Origin: Saprospiraceae bacterium
GTDB taxonomy: Bacteria > Bacteroidota > Bacteroidia > Chitinophagales > Saprospiraceae
Reading direction: 5' to 3'
Length of the DNA stretch: 64,000 bases
NCBI GenBank assembly: GCA_013214355.1
Contig: JABSSL010000089.1
Span: forward strand, 1-64,000
The notes under the pieces were generated by a model. It had not been told where the DNA came from. It saw only the letters and a program-made list of their open reading frames with translations, and made no database searches. Numbering within the stretch: position 1 is the stretch's first letter; each line of letters begins with the position of its first letter. Both the position numbers and the translations under genes were made by a program. This document shows, in pieces, positions 55,754 to 62,687 of the stretch.

Positions 55754-55978
55754 ATGTCTGATACCACAAAAACAATAATTACCATTGTCGGCTTCCTAAT
55801 TGCCGGTACTGGCCTACTGGCGCTGATTCTAAATTTGGTGGGATTGAAGCTGAGTTTTCTGCAATGGATGGATGCCGGAGGAAGGCTACTAGGGCTCATA
55901 CTGCAATTGATACTGAGCATTGCCGGCTTCATCATGATCTATTTTGGTCAAACAGACCTTAGTCAAGAGGAGGCATAA
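55754..55978 (+). CDS. Small two-helix membrane protein
   Basis: The ATG at 55754 gives a 74-residue protein starting MSDTTKTIITIVGFLIAGTG. Two membrane segments are clear: the first through LLALILNLVGL and the second LLGLILQLILSIAGFIMIYFG. An acidic end follows (QTDLSQEEA). A longer in-frame reading from 55688 adds 22 hydrophilic residues and is less likely. No family is recognised. Two hairpins follow the stop. Confidence 0.65.
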   Translation: MSDTTKTIITIVGFLIAGTGLLALILNLVGLKLSFLQWMDAGGRLLGLILQLILSIAGFIMIYFGQTDLSQEEA

Positions 55979-55983
55979 AAAAA

Positions 55984-56036
55984 GGCTGACGGAAGTCAGC
56001 CCTTGAGCTTTAGAGCCGATTCATCAGGCTCTTTTT
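55984..56036. terminator. Two terminator hairpins after the small membrane protein
   Basis: GGCTGAC/GTCAGCC at 55984-56001 with a GGAA loop follows the stop, and AGAGCC/GGCTCT at 56012-56032 is then followed by TTTTAT, a standard plus-strand terminator. The A-run before the first hairpin makes it a possible minus-strand terminator as well. Confidence 0.7.
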
Positions 56037-56138
56037 ATCCTTCGACGACTGTGGATATATGTAAAAGCTTGATTTCTCAACCCTCGATAAGCTATCAAAT
56101 TGTAATCAGGAAAAAATTTCTTTGATCGACCATAAAAA

Positions 56139-56370
56139 ACCGATCTACCAAGGGGGCTTTCCCCCCTGGTAGTCTGCCTTATTCAAAACATGGTCTCATT
56201 TCTTTTTCATAGGGATGACTCCCGTTCCGATTTAGTAAAATCCAAATCAGATCGTTATCTTTGCAGCAAGAATTTGCCGTGGTGTGTAGTAGCTCTCTAT
56301 TGTTACTTAAATCGGTGGGAGTTCGGTATGTATTTGATAGAATGTTATTTGTTTGTTTCCTATCTATCAT
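56139..56370 (-). ncRNA. Candidate structured small RNA of about 230 nt
   Basis: A promoter-like TATATTTG (minus strand, 56375-56382) is directly followed by a 7-bp hairpin (56335-56341 with 56363-56369). A longer helix then pairs 56317-56322 with 56218-56223 and 56308-56315 with 56227-56234 (14 pairs, no mismatch apart from the inner asymmetric loop). A GCAA/TTGC hairpin lies inside, and the transcript ends in the CTACCA...TGGTAG terminator at 56145-56172 with a T-run to 56134. An overlapping 63-codon frame starting at 56370 exists, but the pairing fits an RNA better. The class is unknown; 6S RNA or a new family are possibilities. Confidence 0.55.
56145..56172 (-). terminator. Terminator of the candidate small RNA
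   Basis: CTACCAAGGGGG pairs with CCCCCCTGGTAG around a CTTT loop, 11 of 12 positions, and on the minus strand is followed by ATCGGTTTTTT (56134-56144). It is a strong intrinsic terminator. Confidence 0.8.
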
Positions 56371-56374
56371 GACA

Positions 56375-56405
56375 CAAATATAGGCCACAGAATACTCTGA
56401 GAAAA
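56375..56405 (-). promoter_or_regulatory. Promoter of the candidate small RNA
   Basis: TATATTTG on the minus strand (56375-56382) exactly fits the Bacteroidota TAnnTTTG consensus. Nineteen bases upstream is TTTT (56402-56405), a three-of-four match to the -33 TTTG. Transcription would begin near 56370. Confidence 0.6.
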
Positions 56406-56667
56406 GGACAGAATACACTCCGTACATACCGCTATCAGTTAATAAAAACCTATCTCTAAAATTCGCAAATATCTCATTTACAATATTTTACACCACTTCA
56501 AATACAACAAAACAAGGAATTTTCCAGTCTTCAAACCCCACTTTTTCTCCACTTTTTTTTGCCTTTAGGATTGATTTTTCTTGATGAAGTTTTGTCACAT
56601 TGCTATTAAGTTTAGCCTTGGGGCATTTGAGAAGGTCTTCCACCCTATTTTTCTTAGTTCTAGTTGA

Positions 56668-57057
56668 CAGTATTGCTGCCTGAGATCCTCTACATTTCTA
56701 CATTTTTGGCCTGGTGCCGGACAGGACTGGGAACTTCACCGGAGCAGAATGGAGCACCCGTATGCTTGTCGTGTAATGCTCCAGCGATCAGGACTCTTTC
56801 CTAATCGTTAATAAGAGGCTTTGGATGCCAAATGAGTCAAGTTTTTCTCTTACGGAAGAGGTTCTTAAGCTACGGAGCCTTTCTGAGGTAGTGTGAAAGA
56901 CTTACGGTAGCAGGATAAGCAGTGCCTTATGGAGATCTTAGCGGTAATCCGACTGGTGCTACTACGGATGCTGCATAAGGGGTTGGCGAAAGAAGAGCTT
57001 CTTGCGATGCAGACAAGCCTCCAGGATGAGAAGCAGTTTGTGACTTGCATAAGTTAG
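56668..57057 (+). pseudogene. Broken ORFs, probably remnants of a lost gene
   Basis: Three plus-strand fragments look protein-coding but in different frames and with stops. The first, ending at 56811, includes FWPGAGQDWELHRSRMEHPY. The second, 56777-56893, ends LTEEVLKLRSLSEVV. The third, from an ATG at 56929 to 57057, encodes 42 residues beginning MEILAVIRLVLLRMLHKGLA. No family could be recognised for any of them. Their succession along the strand suggests decay with frameshifts rather than three real genes. No terminal repeats or transposase motifs were seen. Confidence 0.3.
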
Positions 57058-57069
57058 GGGCAAAAAAAT

Positions 57070-57095
57070 ACCCGTACCTGGGGGGAGGTACGGGT
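57070..57095 (-). terminator. Second terminator downstream of the short peptide ORFs
   Basis: ACCCGTACCT (57070-57079) pairs with AGGTACGGGT (57086-57095), 10 bp perfect, six-base loop, followed on the minus strand by a seven-base T-run. It closes the minus-strand transcript that carries the two short ORFs and also faces the plus-strand remnant ORF ending at 57057. Confidence 0.75.
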
Positions 57096-57163
57096 GAAGG
57101 GGAAAATTTAAACCTTTTAAAGTGGAAATCTAAGTCTTAAAAAGTAGGTTAAAAGAGGCAAAA

Positions 57164-57189
57164 ATTGCCCCCCACTAGAGGGGGGCAAT
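57164..57189 (-). terminator. Terminator overlapping the 3' end of the 41-residue peptide ORF
   Basis: ATTGCCCCCC and GGGGGGCAAT are a perfect 10-bp inverted repeat with loop ACTAGA, followed on the minus strand by TTTTTG. The coding sequence for the last residues of the peptide forms one arm, and the stop codon (57175-57177) lies at the loop. Confidence 0.75.
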
Positions 57190-57300
57190 GATATCTACCA
57201 CAATCACACCTCCTTTTACATCTTTCTGTTCCAATTTTGATAACGTGACGTTCTGTACATTTAAGTTTTTTCCTTTTCTTCCTTTTGTGGTCGTCTTCAT
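57175..57300 (-). CDS. Short peptide with VIVVDIIAP C-terminus (41 residues)
   Basis: An ATG at 57300 opens a 41-codon frame. The N-terminal part is basic and polar (MKTTTKGRKGKNLNVQNV), followed by TLSKLEQKDVKGG and the end VIVVDIIAPL. The second short ORF 157 bases upstream shares VIVVDIIAP exactly. In those nine codons five positions differ between the ORFs and all differences are synonymous third-base changes, which argues for selection on the peptide. It has no membrane helix or signal peptide. A leader-plus-core layout, as in ribosomally made peptides or signalling peptides, is plausible. An intrinsic terminator overlaps its end. Confidence 0.7.
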   Translation of the reverse strand: MKTTTKGRKGKNLNVQNVTLSKLEQKDVKGGVIVVDIIAPL

Positions 57301-57457
57301 AATAAAGTAGAGTTTGAGTTGAGTTAGTTAATAATGGATACGAATACCCGTCGGGGTAGTTAAATGGGTTTTACTAGACTCAAATCGGTGGGATGCTTGG
57401 GTTAGATTTCAGGCAGATTAGACTGCAGTGATCGTCGTTCGTGGAATTACAAGTAGA
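57301..57457. other. Gap between the two short peptide ORFs
   Basis: These 157 bases hold only a small hairpin, TACCC/GGGTA at 57345-57358, and no other ORF or promoter match. The hairpin could modulate readthrough from the first ORF to the second, but this is a guess. Confidence 0.3.
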
Positions 57458-57550
57458 TTAAGCGCTTGGGGCGATGATGTCTACTACGATCACTTTATTT
57501 GCAAATCTTTCTTCCTGAACTACAGAGTGGAATCCGTAAATCTGTTTCAT
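57458..57550 (-). CDS. Short peptide with VIVVDIIAP C-terminus (30 residues)
   Basis: An ATG at 57550 opens a 30-codon frame ending in TAA. The peptide starts MKQIYGFHSVVQEERFANK and ends VIVVDIIAPSA. It shares the segment VIVVDIIAP with the 41-residue ORF downstream, and a loosely alignable S-x-x-(E/Q) helix before it. The N-terminal parts differ otherwise, as expected for a variable leader with a conserved C-terminal portion. The 50 bases upstream on the minus strand contain TATCTTGT (57598-57605), one mismatch from the TAnnTTTG box, a weak promoter candidate. No processing enzyme is encoded nearby. Confidence 0.68.
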   Translation of the reverse strand: MKQIYGFHSVVQEERFANKVIVVDIIAPSA

Positions 57551-57927
57551 AATGAAATGTGTTTTTGTGTTTATAAACTGGGTTATTAATTACAACTACA
57601 AGATACGCACAAACCGTGCCACTTTCCAGGACAGAAAACCTCACTTAAATACTTCACAAACAAGCGATTAAAACATATTAATATTTTTTAAATACTTGTT
57701 TTTCAGTTACTTACGGAGACTACTTTTGCCCCTTAAAACGAAATCACAAAAAAAATATGTGTGATTTTCTTTTAAAGCTTTTTGACCTTGTAAACTAAAT
57801 ATTAAATACGGTAGAGGGAAGAAAAGAATTGGACTGTTATATTTACTTAAAACGTAGGAGGCATTCTAGAATTCAACACCAAATTACGGCAATGACTACT
57901 ACCATTCTTCGGCATCAAAAGTCAAAA
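57551..57927. other. 377-base gap between the peptide ORFs and the first TPR-like gene
   Basis: The stretch holds an imperfect inverted repeat at 57731-57777 that probably ends transcription of the TPR-like gene, a weak minus-strand -7 box at 57598-57605 for the peptides, and a plus-strand TACTTTTG at 57721-57728 with TTG at 57696-57698. No convincing ORF was found on either strand. Confidence 0.4.
57731..57777 (-). terminator. Imperfect 18-bp inverted repeat downstream of the TPR-like gene
   Basis: The left arm 57731-57748 and right arm 57760-57777 match at 15 of 18 positions around an 11-base A-rich loop, including the perfect inner stem AAATCACA/TGTGATTT. On the minus strand TTTT follows the stem. 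It can end the transcript of the gene at 57928 and so separate it from the short peptide ORFs. Confidence 0.5.
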
Positions 57928-59493
57928 TCAAGCATGCACCTTTCTAGCTGTTGACCCCGCTCTTTGCGGTTGCTTTCGATAAAACTTATTCTCTAGTGAA
58001 TCAATCACTAATTCCCACAATTCTTCATAAGGAATGATCTCAATCTCATGCGACTGTTTGGCCACATCCAAAGGCATTCCCTTCAATCGGTTCAAGAACT
58101 TAGCGGTCTTGCGTTCGACAGCTGCCTTATGAAAACTACAAGCAGGAATCTGCAAGAGCATTTTTATAAAACAGTTGCTTCTAAAAGTATCATCCTTAGT
58201 TAGATACCTTGAACAATACTTCTCAATCGCTTCAATGCGATCGATCGCAGAATTGTAGTTACGCTGGAGGATCATGAACAGAATCTGCACTACTAGGATC
58301 GGAATATTCATTCCGCGCTTATCCTTTGAGTAGATAGGCGTTCCATTCAAAAAGCGCCCCAAACGAAACTTAGTAAAGTGTTTATCTTTCTTGCTTAGCT
58401 TGACTTTCTGGATAATGACTAGGTAATGAATATAAGCTTCAAAAATCTTCCACATTTCCTTCACATGCTCTGGCAAAAAGGCAAAGCGCTTATGGTCATT
58501 AACCTTGTGAAACAGCTGGTAGGCTTTCTGATATTGATGCGTGTGCATCATTAGCATTAAGTAAAGCTCTTGGTACTTAAACCAATTGAACGATCCTTCT
58601 GTCAGAACCTCCAGGCAGCTTTCCGCCGCAACCCGTCCCTCTTCGTACTGTTTCAGCTGAATATGGCATACCAACAGCTGGTAGTAGAAGATTTGTAGAG
58701 GCATACTCGCCAGGTAATTCTTTCTTTCAAAGAATTCAATGCTTTCCTGGCAAATTACGGCTGTTTCTTTATAATTATTAACACTTGAATACTGCGTCAA
58801 CTTGATCAAAGTAGCACACAAGTGTAGTCTATATGTCTGATATTTACTTAAGCTTTCCTGTAGTCTTTCGTAGTACTCCTTAGCTTTATCCTGGATTAAA
58901 TCATCCGTAGCCTTAATGTTAGTGTAGCGGAGAACTAGCTCTGTATAGAGCTCCTCTGCCAGATCTTCCCAGGCAATGATCTCAGAATATTCCTTGAAGA
59001 GTTCGTTATACTGCTCAAACTTCTTCAAGTTTCCCTCCAGGGTGCCAAAGTGTACTCTTAGGGTACGAGCTACATCTACAGTAAGCTCCGTAAATTCGTA
59101 CTTTTTAGCCCTTTTTAGTATGTTAAAGCTTAGATTGACACCGGCTCCGGAGGCGTTCTTGCCAAATAGAATCTTGGCAGCAGCCCAATCCCGGCAGCAT
59201 TCGTAAAATGCTTGGTATCGGTTTGAGTGGGATGGTTCTTTAGAGTTAAGGAAGAATAGATGGTTTACCAACTTCCTTTTCAGTTTGTGTCTTAGTTTTT
59301 GGTAAGCAGGATGAGATTTGTCTTCTCCGTAAAAGAATCGGGCGGCATCTTCATCTGTTAGAAACTTATTGTCTAGGAGACCTTGATAAAAGATCTCAGT
59401 CCTAGATTTTTCTTTTGATGTAGCATCCAACAGTTCGACATTCTTGAGTCGATTGTTGTTCACGATAAGTGCCAATTCCCGAAGTACCTGCAT
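57928..59493 (-). CDS. Helical-repeat (TPR-like) protein next to the short peptide ORFs
   Basis: A 521-residue soluble protein with no signal peptide. The first 100 residues form a compact helical domain, with NKFLTDEDAARFFYGEDKSH and KLRHKLKRKLVNHLFFLNSK near residues 42-85. The remaining 400 residues are a chain of helix pairs with TPR-like spacing (YQKAYQLFHKVNDHKRF, QYEEGRVAAESCLEVL). The KLKRKLVNHLFFLN block resembles KAHLYKQLLTSLRLLN in the neighbour at 59784, so the two appear to be distant paralogues. I do not know the function. The length and layout recall peptide-binding TPR regulators, but no DNA-binding domain was identified. The codon usage is like the neighbours. Confidence 0.65.
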   Translation of the reverse strand: MQVLRELALIVNNNRLKNVELLDATSKEKSRTEIFYQGLLDNKFLTDEDAARFFYGEDKSHPAYQKLRHKLKRKLVNHLFFLNSKEPSHSNRYQAFYECCRDWAAAKILFGKNASGAGVNLSFNILKRAKKYEFTELTVDVARTLRVHFGTLEGNLKKFEQYNELFKEYSEIIAWEDLAEELYTELVLRYTNIKATDDLIQDKAKEYYERLQESLSKYQTYRLHLCATLIKLTQYSSVNNYKETAVICQESIEFFERKNYLASMPLQIFYYQLLVCHIQLKQYEEGRVAAESCLEVLTEGSFNWFKYQELYLMLMMHTHQYQKAYQLFHKVNDHKRFAFLPEHVKEMWKIFEAYIHYLVIIQKVKLSKKDKHFTKFRLGRFLNGTPIYSKDKRGMNIPILVVQILFMILQRNYNSAIDRIEAIEKYCSRYLTKDDTFRSNCFIKMLLQIPACSFHKAAVERKTAKFLNRLKGMPLDVAKQSHEIEIIPYEELWELVIDSLENKFYRKQPQRAGSTARKVHA

Positions 59494-59688
59494 AATAATC
59501 CCTTTTCTGAAATATACGGATAAAACTTAATATCATCAGTCACCTAAGATAATAAGTTTCCGCGTATGTTTATTCATATTCAATTGTGCAGGTAGCCTTA
59601 CAAAGCAGTTGGGGGGACCCCAATGTTTCTTGAGATATGTTTTGATTAGCGCGTTGTTATAATGTCTGGAACAAAAGTACGAAACCTC

Positions 59689-59715
59689 CAAATTAAAAGT
59701 TATTCATTTGCTCAA
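59689..59715 (-). promoter_or_regulatory. Candidate promoter of the TPR-like gene
   Basis: On the minus strand TTG (59713-59715) is followed after 17 bases by TAATTTG (59689-59695), close to the Bacteroidota consensus TTG-N17-23-TAnnTTTG but lacking one T. It lies about 195 bases before the start at 59493, in a 290-base gap that also carries a TTGGGG/CCCCAA hairpin at 59609-59623. Confidence 0.3.
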
Positions 59716-59783
59716 TTTTGTGACATAGTATTAGGAGATTAGAAGCTTAGTTGCTGGAGCGTGTGCATGTCTTGAGTAAGGCT

Positions 59784-61343
59784 TTATACTGATTTGTCTT
59801 CAATACGTTTCAAAAATTTGCGTCGAATTATCGTTTGTACCGCAGTTTCTTCAATTTTGCTCTCCAACCACGATATAATATCCAAGTATAGGAAGGGTCT
59901 TCGCTCAAAGGGTTGATCCTCAAGTTTAACCAGTTTTTCCCTTAAACTTAGGAATTCTGACTTCATCTCGGGCTCCCTCATCTTAGGTGTTTTACGCAAA
60001 AAACGGAAGATTTCTCGCTGTACTCCATGCAAATCTTCCATTTTTGACAAGAATCGATACACGGATTTCACCTGATATTCAACTAGTTGCGCATTTCCAA
60101 GTTCAAAATGAGCAATTAAATTTAAAATTCTAGCAAAACATTGGATATCCTCCCGATAATCTGGATTTTTCTGATTAATAATCAAATTCAGATAATGGAT
60201 AGCCGTATCATTATCTCCACTACCAAAGTATAGGCAAGCAATTCGATAGTAAAAAATGAGGATTCGGTGATCGTCCCAATGATAACGTTCTGATTCAATG
60301 ATCTTGGTAATTTCTGGAGCCTGTGCAATTCCTTCCGAAAAAGTTCCTTCTAAATAATGCCGCTCTATGGTGTGGATATAAACAAAAAGATAGTACAAAC
60401 CTTCAATATTGTTATCCTGAGAGAGGTCGAATTCTTCCTTGAATTTCACCAACTTTTCAATCTTTTCTACAAATCGGCTATGCTGCAAGGTATTAAATAG
60501 TGATCCAAGCAAGTTGTGCAAGCCTTTAAGATAGAGCGCCGCATCAATTAGCTTCATACTCGGGCTCTCATCAAAAAGCTCTACCCATTTCTGAGCATAG
60601 CGGTAAGCCATCGGGAAATCATGGGTCATGTGATAATACCAAAGGTAGCACTGACAATAATAGATCTTTCCCCAAAAACCTAAGGACTGAAAATCAATCT
60701 GAGGAAGATTGGAATTGAAAAACTCTCGAACAAAGTAGTAGTCTTTGCTATTTCGTACGTATCCTACCTTAAGATATAAGCCATACAACTGTAAGGCGAG
60801 ATTAGAGAATTGATTCGTCTCGGTAATCAACGCGTTAATTCGCTTGGTTTCATTCGTGAGGATTTCAGCCCGACCTTCTATGCTTTTGGTCACGTATTGA
60901 CCTTCGATCAGCTTTTCAAATTCAATGATGGTGAGTACCAAGGAGTCGAAGCGCCCTTTCTGTGCTTTAGCTTTAGCCTTATCTAACATCTCCAAACTTT
61001 GTCGGTAGAGGCCTTTACTATATAACACGCGTGCATAATCAACCATCTCACGAATCTGAATATCCTGATTGTGATTCTTATTGAGCAGCCTAAGGCTCGT
61101 CAACAACTGTTTATACAAATGTGCCTTGAGATTGGACAGCTGGCGCTTCTTAATCCCAGGAAGCTTCTTCAAGATCAGCTGTTCGTCGTACTGCTTATGG
61201 TGGTCCAAAAAATCAAACAATTGCAGAAATAGGATATCATCAGAAGATTGGTTCCTTCTAACGAACAGGCGAAAGTGTCTTTTTTCAGCTCGGGTGAGGG
61301 ACTTAATCAACTGGATGAGATCATCCGTTTTCTGTTTGGGCAT
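59784..61343 (-). CDS. Helical-repeat (TPR-like) protein, paralogue of the gene at 57928
   Basis: A 519-residue soluble protein. The N-terminal domain starts KTDDLIQLIKSLTRAEKRHF and continues RLFVRRNQSSDDILFLQLFDFL, a helix block that I recognise from many Bacteroidota proteins of unknown function. It ends with KAHLYKQLLTSLRLLNKN near residue 90. After that come helical repeats such as YSKGLYRQSLEMLDKAKAKA and GDNDTAIHYLNLIINQKNPD. It has no membrane segment. It is followed on the same strand by the paralogue, 290 bases away, and then by the short peptide ORFs. Functional partnership is inference from this order. Confidence 0.65.
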   Translation of the reverse strand: MPKQKTDDLIQLIKSLTRAEKRHFRLFVRRNQSSDDILFLQLFDFLDHHKQYDEQLILKKLPGIKKRQLSNLKAHLYKQLLTSLRLLNKNHNQDIQIREMVDYARVLYSKGLYRQSLEMLDKAKAKAQKGRFDSLVLTIIEFEKLIEGQYVTKSIEGRAEILTNETKRINALITETNQFSNLALQLYGLYLKVGYVRNSKDYYFVREFFNSNLPQIDFQSLGFWGKIYYCQCYLWYYHMTHDFPMAYRYAQKWVELFDESPSMKLIDAALYLKGLHNLLGSLFNTLQHSRFVEKIEKLVKFKEEFDLSQDNNIEGLYYLFVYIHTIERHYLEGTFSEGIAQAPEITKIIESERYHWDDHRILIFYYRIACLYFGSGDNDTAIHYLNLIINQKNPDYREDIQCFARILNLIAHFELGNAQLVEYQVKSVYRFLSKMEDLHGVQREIFRFLRKTPKMREPEMKSEFLSLREKLVKLEDQPFERRPFLYLDIISWLESKIEETAVQTIIRRKFLKRIEDKSV

Positions 61344-61456
61344 TGTAATTATGTTTTTTATAATCCTCTACAAATCAATATATTACACAGAATAGCCAGG
61401 GCTACCGTCTTGGATTAATAAACTAATTTGGTTTTACAATGTTGAGGTTCCCAAGA

Positions 61457-61464
61457 TATATTTG
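61457..61464 (+). promoter_or_regulatory. Promoter -7 element of the leu operon
   Basis: TATATTTG exactly fits TAnnTTTG and lies 46 bases before the leuA ATG. Upstream, TTTT at 61432-61435 sits 21 bases away as a weak -33 box. Confidence 0.55.
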
Positions 61465-61510
61465 AAGCGGACAAACTTACACTTTTACCGGAAAATTCAA
61501 AATAAAACCA

Positions 61511-62674
61511 ATGTCGGACAATAAGATTTTCATTTTCGATACCACCTTAAGAGATGGTGAGCAGGTTCCGGGTTGTAAACTAAATACCCAACAAAAATTA
61601 GAAATTGCCAAAGAGTTGGAGCGATTGGGAGTAGATGTAATTGAGGCTGGCTTTCCTATTTCTAGTCCAGGGGATTTTGAAGCAGTAGCCCAAATTAGCA
61701 CTAACATCAAGAATCCAATCATCTGCGGTTTGTCCAGAGCAGTTGAAAAAGACATTAAAACGGCAGCAGAAGCCCTTAAATCTGCCCGCCGACCGAGAAT
61801 ACATACGGGAATTGGTACTTCTGATTCTCATGTCAAATTCAAATTGAAAACCACTCGTGAAAAAGTGATCGAACGTGCAGTAGCAGCTGTTAAATACGCT
61901 AAGTCTTTTGTAGAGGACGTAGAGTTCTATGCAGAAGATGCCGGTCGAACTGACAATGAGTACCTTGCTCGTGTGATCCAAGCTGTGGTTGATGCGGGAG
62001 CTACCGTATTAAATATTCCAGATACCACAGGCTATTGCTTGCCGGATGAATACGGTGCAAAAATCGCTTACTTAAAGGCTAACGTAAAAGGAATCCATAA
62101 GACGATCCTTTCTACCCATTGCCACAATGATCTTGGCCTAGCCACCGCCAACTCTATCTTTGGTGTGCGTAATGGAGCACGTCAAATCGAATGTACCATT
62201 AATGGGATCGGAGAAAGAGCAGGTAATACGTCATTGGAAGAAGTAGTAATGGTGATGCGACAGCATGCGCATTTAGGTTTCCATGACAACATCAACACCA
62301 AACTACTGAACCCGATTAGCCAATTGGTTTCTGATCGTATGGGTATGCCGGTCCAACCTAATAAGGCAATCGTGGGAACAAACGCCTTTGCTCACTCCTC
62401 TGGAATCCATCAAGATGGTGTGATCAAGAAACGTGAAACTTACGAGATCATTAATCCGTTGGATGTGGGAGTAGATCAATCGAAGATTGTACTAACAGCC
62501 CGATCCGGAAGAGCCGCTATCGCTTATCGCGCTAAAAATATCGGATACAACCTAACCAAACTGGAACTGGATAAAGTTTACGAACAATTTCTACAGGTTG
62601 CTGACCGCCAAAAGGAGGTTGGTGACGACGATTTGACAGACATCATTGGCAAGCTCAAGGGTGTCGCTGTTTAA
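61511..62674 (+). CDS. leuA: 2-isopropylmalate synthase without the C-terminal regulatory domain
   Basis: A 387-residue enzyme that condenses acetyl-CoA and 2-oxoisovalerate in the first step of leucine synthesis. The TIM-barrel motifs are [18 protein letters not shown] near the N-terminus, [44 protein letters not shown] and the metal site [18 protein letters not shown], with [16 protein letters not shown]. The protein ends soon after [16 protein letters not shown], where the regulatory domain of the usual 510-residue LeuA would begin. Feedback inhibition by leucine may therefore be absent or different. Homocitrate or citramalate synthase would look similar, but leuC follows directly. Confidence 0.9.
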   Translation: MSDNKIFIFDTTLRDGEQVPGCKLNTQQKLEIAKELERLGVDVIEAGFPISSPGDFEAVAQISTNIKNPIICGLSRAVEKDIKTAAEALKSARRPRIHTGIGTSDSHVKFKLKTTREKVIERAVAAVKYAKSFVEDVEFYAEDAGRTDNEYLARVIQAVVDAGATVLNIPDTTGYCLPDEYGAKIAYLKANVKGIHKTILSTHCHNDLGLATANSIFGVRNGARQIECTINGIGERAGNTSLEEVVMVMRQHAHLGFHDNINTKLLNPISQLVSDRMGMPVQPNKAIVGTNAFAHSSGIHQDGVIKKRETYEIINPLDVGVDQSKIVLTARSGRAAIAYRAKNIGYNLTKLELDKVYEQFLQVADRQKEVGDDDLTDIIGKLKGVAV

Positions 62675-62687
62675 ACACATTGAAAAA

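Noticed and set aside
56179-56370. A 63-codon minus-strand ORF (start MIDRKQTNN)
   Set aside because: It overlaps a long-range helix and two hairpins with its own promoter and terminator, so a structured RNA explains the sequence better; the composition gives no family.
56190-56372. A 60-codon plus-strand ORF opposite the small RNA
   Set aside because: It is a Cys- and Leu-rich antisense frame without support.
56538-56554. Two GTGG repeats on the minus strand that look like MraZ boxes
   Set aside because: Only two weak repeats are present and no mraZ gene follows.
56865-57050. A 61-codon minus-strand ORF
   Set aside because: It is the reverse of the plus-strand remnant frames and has a Ser/Cys-rich, unnatural composition.
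57721-57728. A plus-strand TACTTTTG promoter box with TTG at 57696
   Set aside because: A transcript would run straight into an inverted repeat and antisense to the TPR-like gene; no product is seen.
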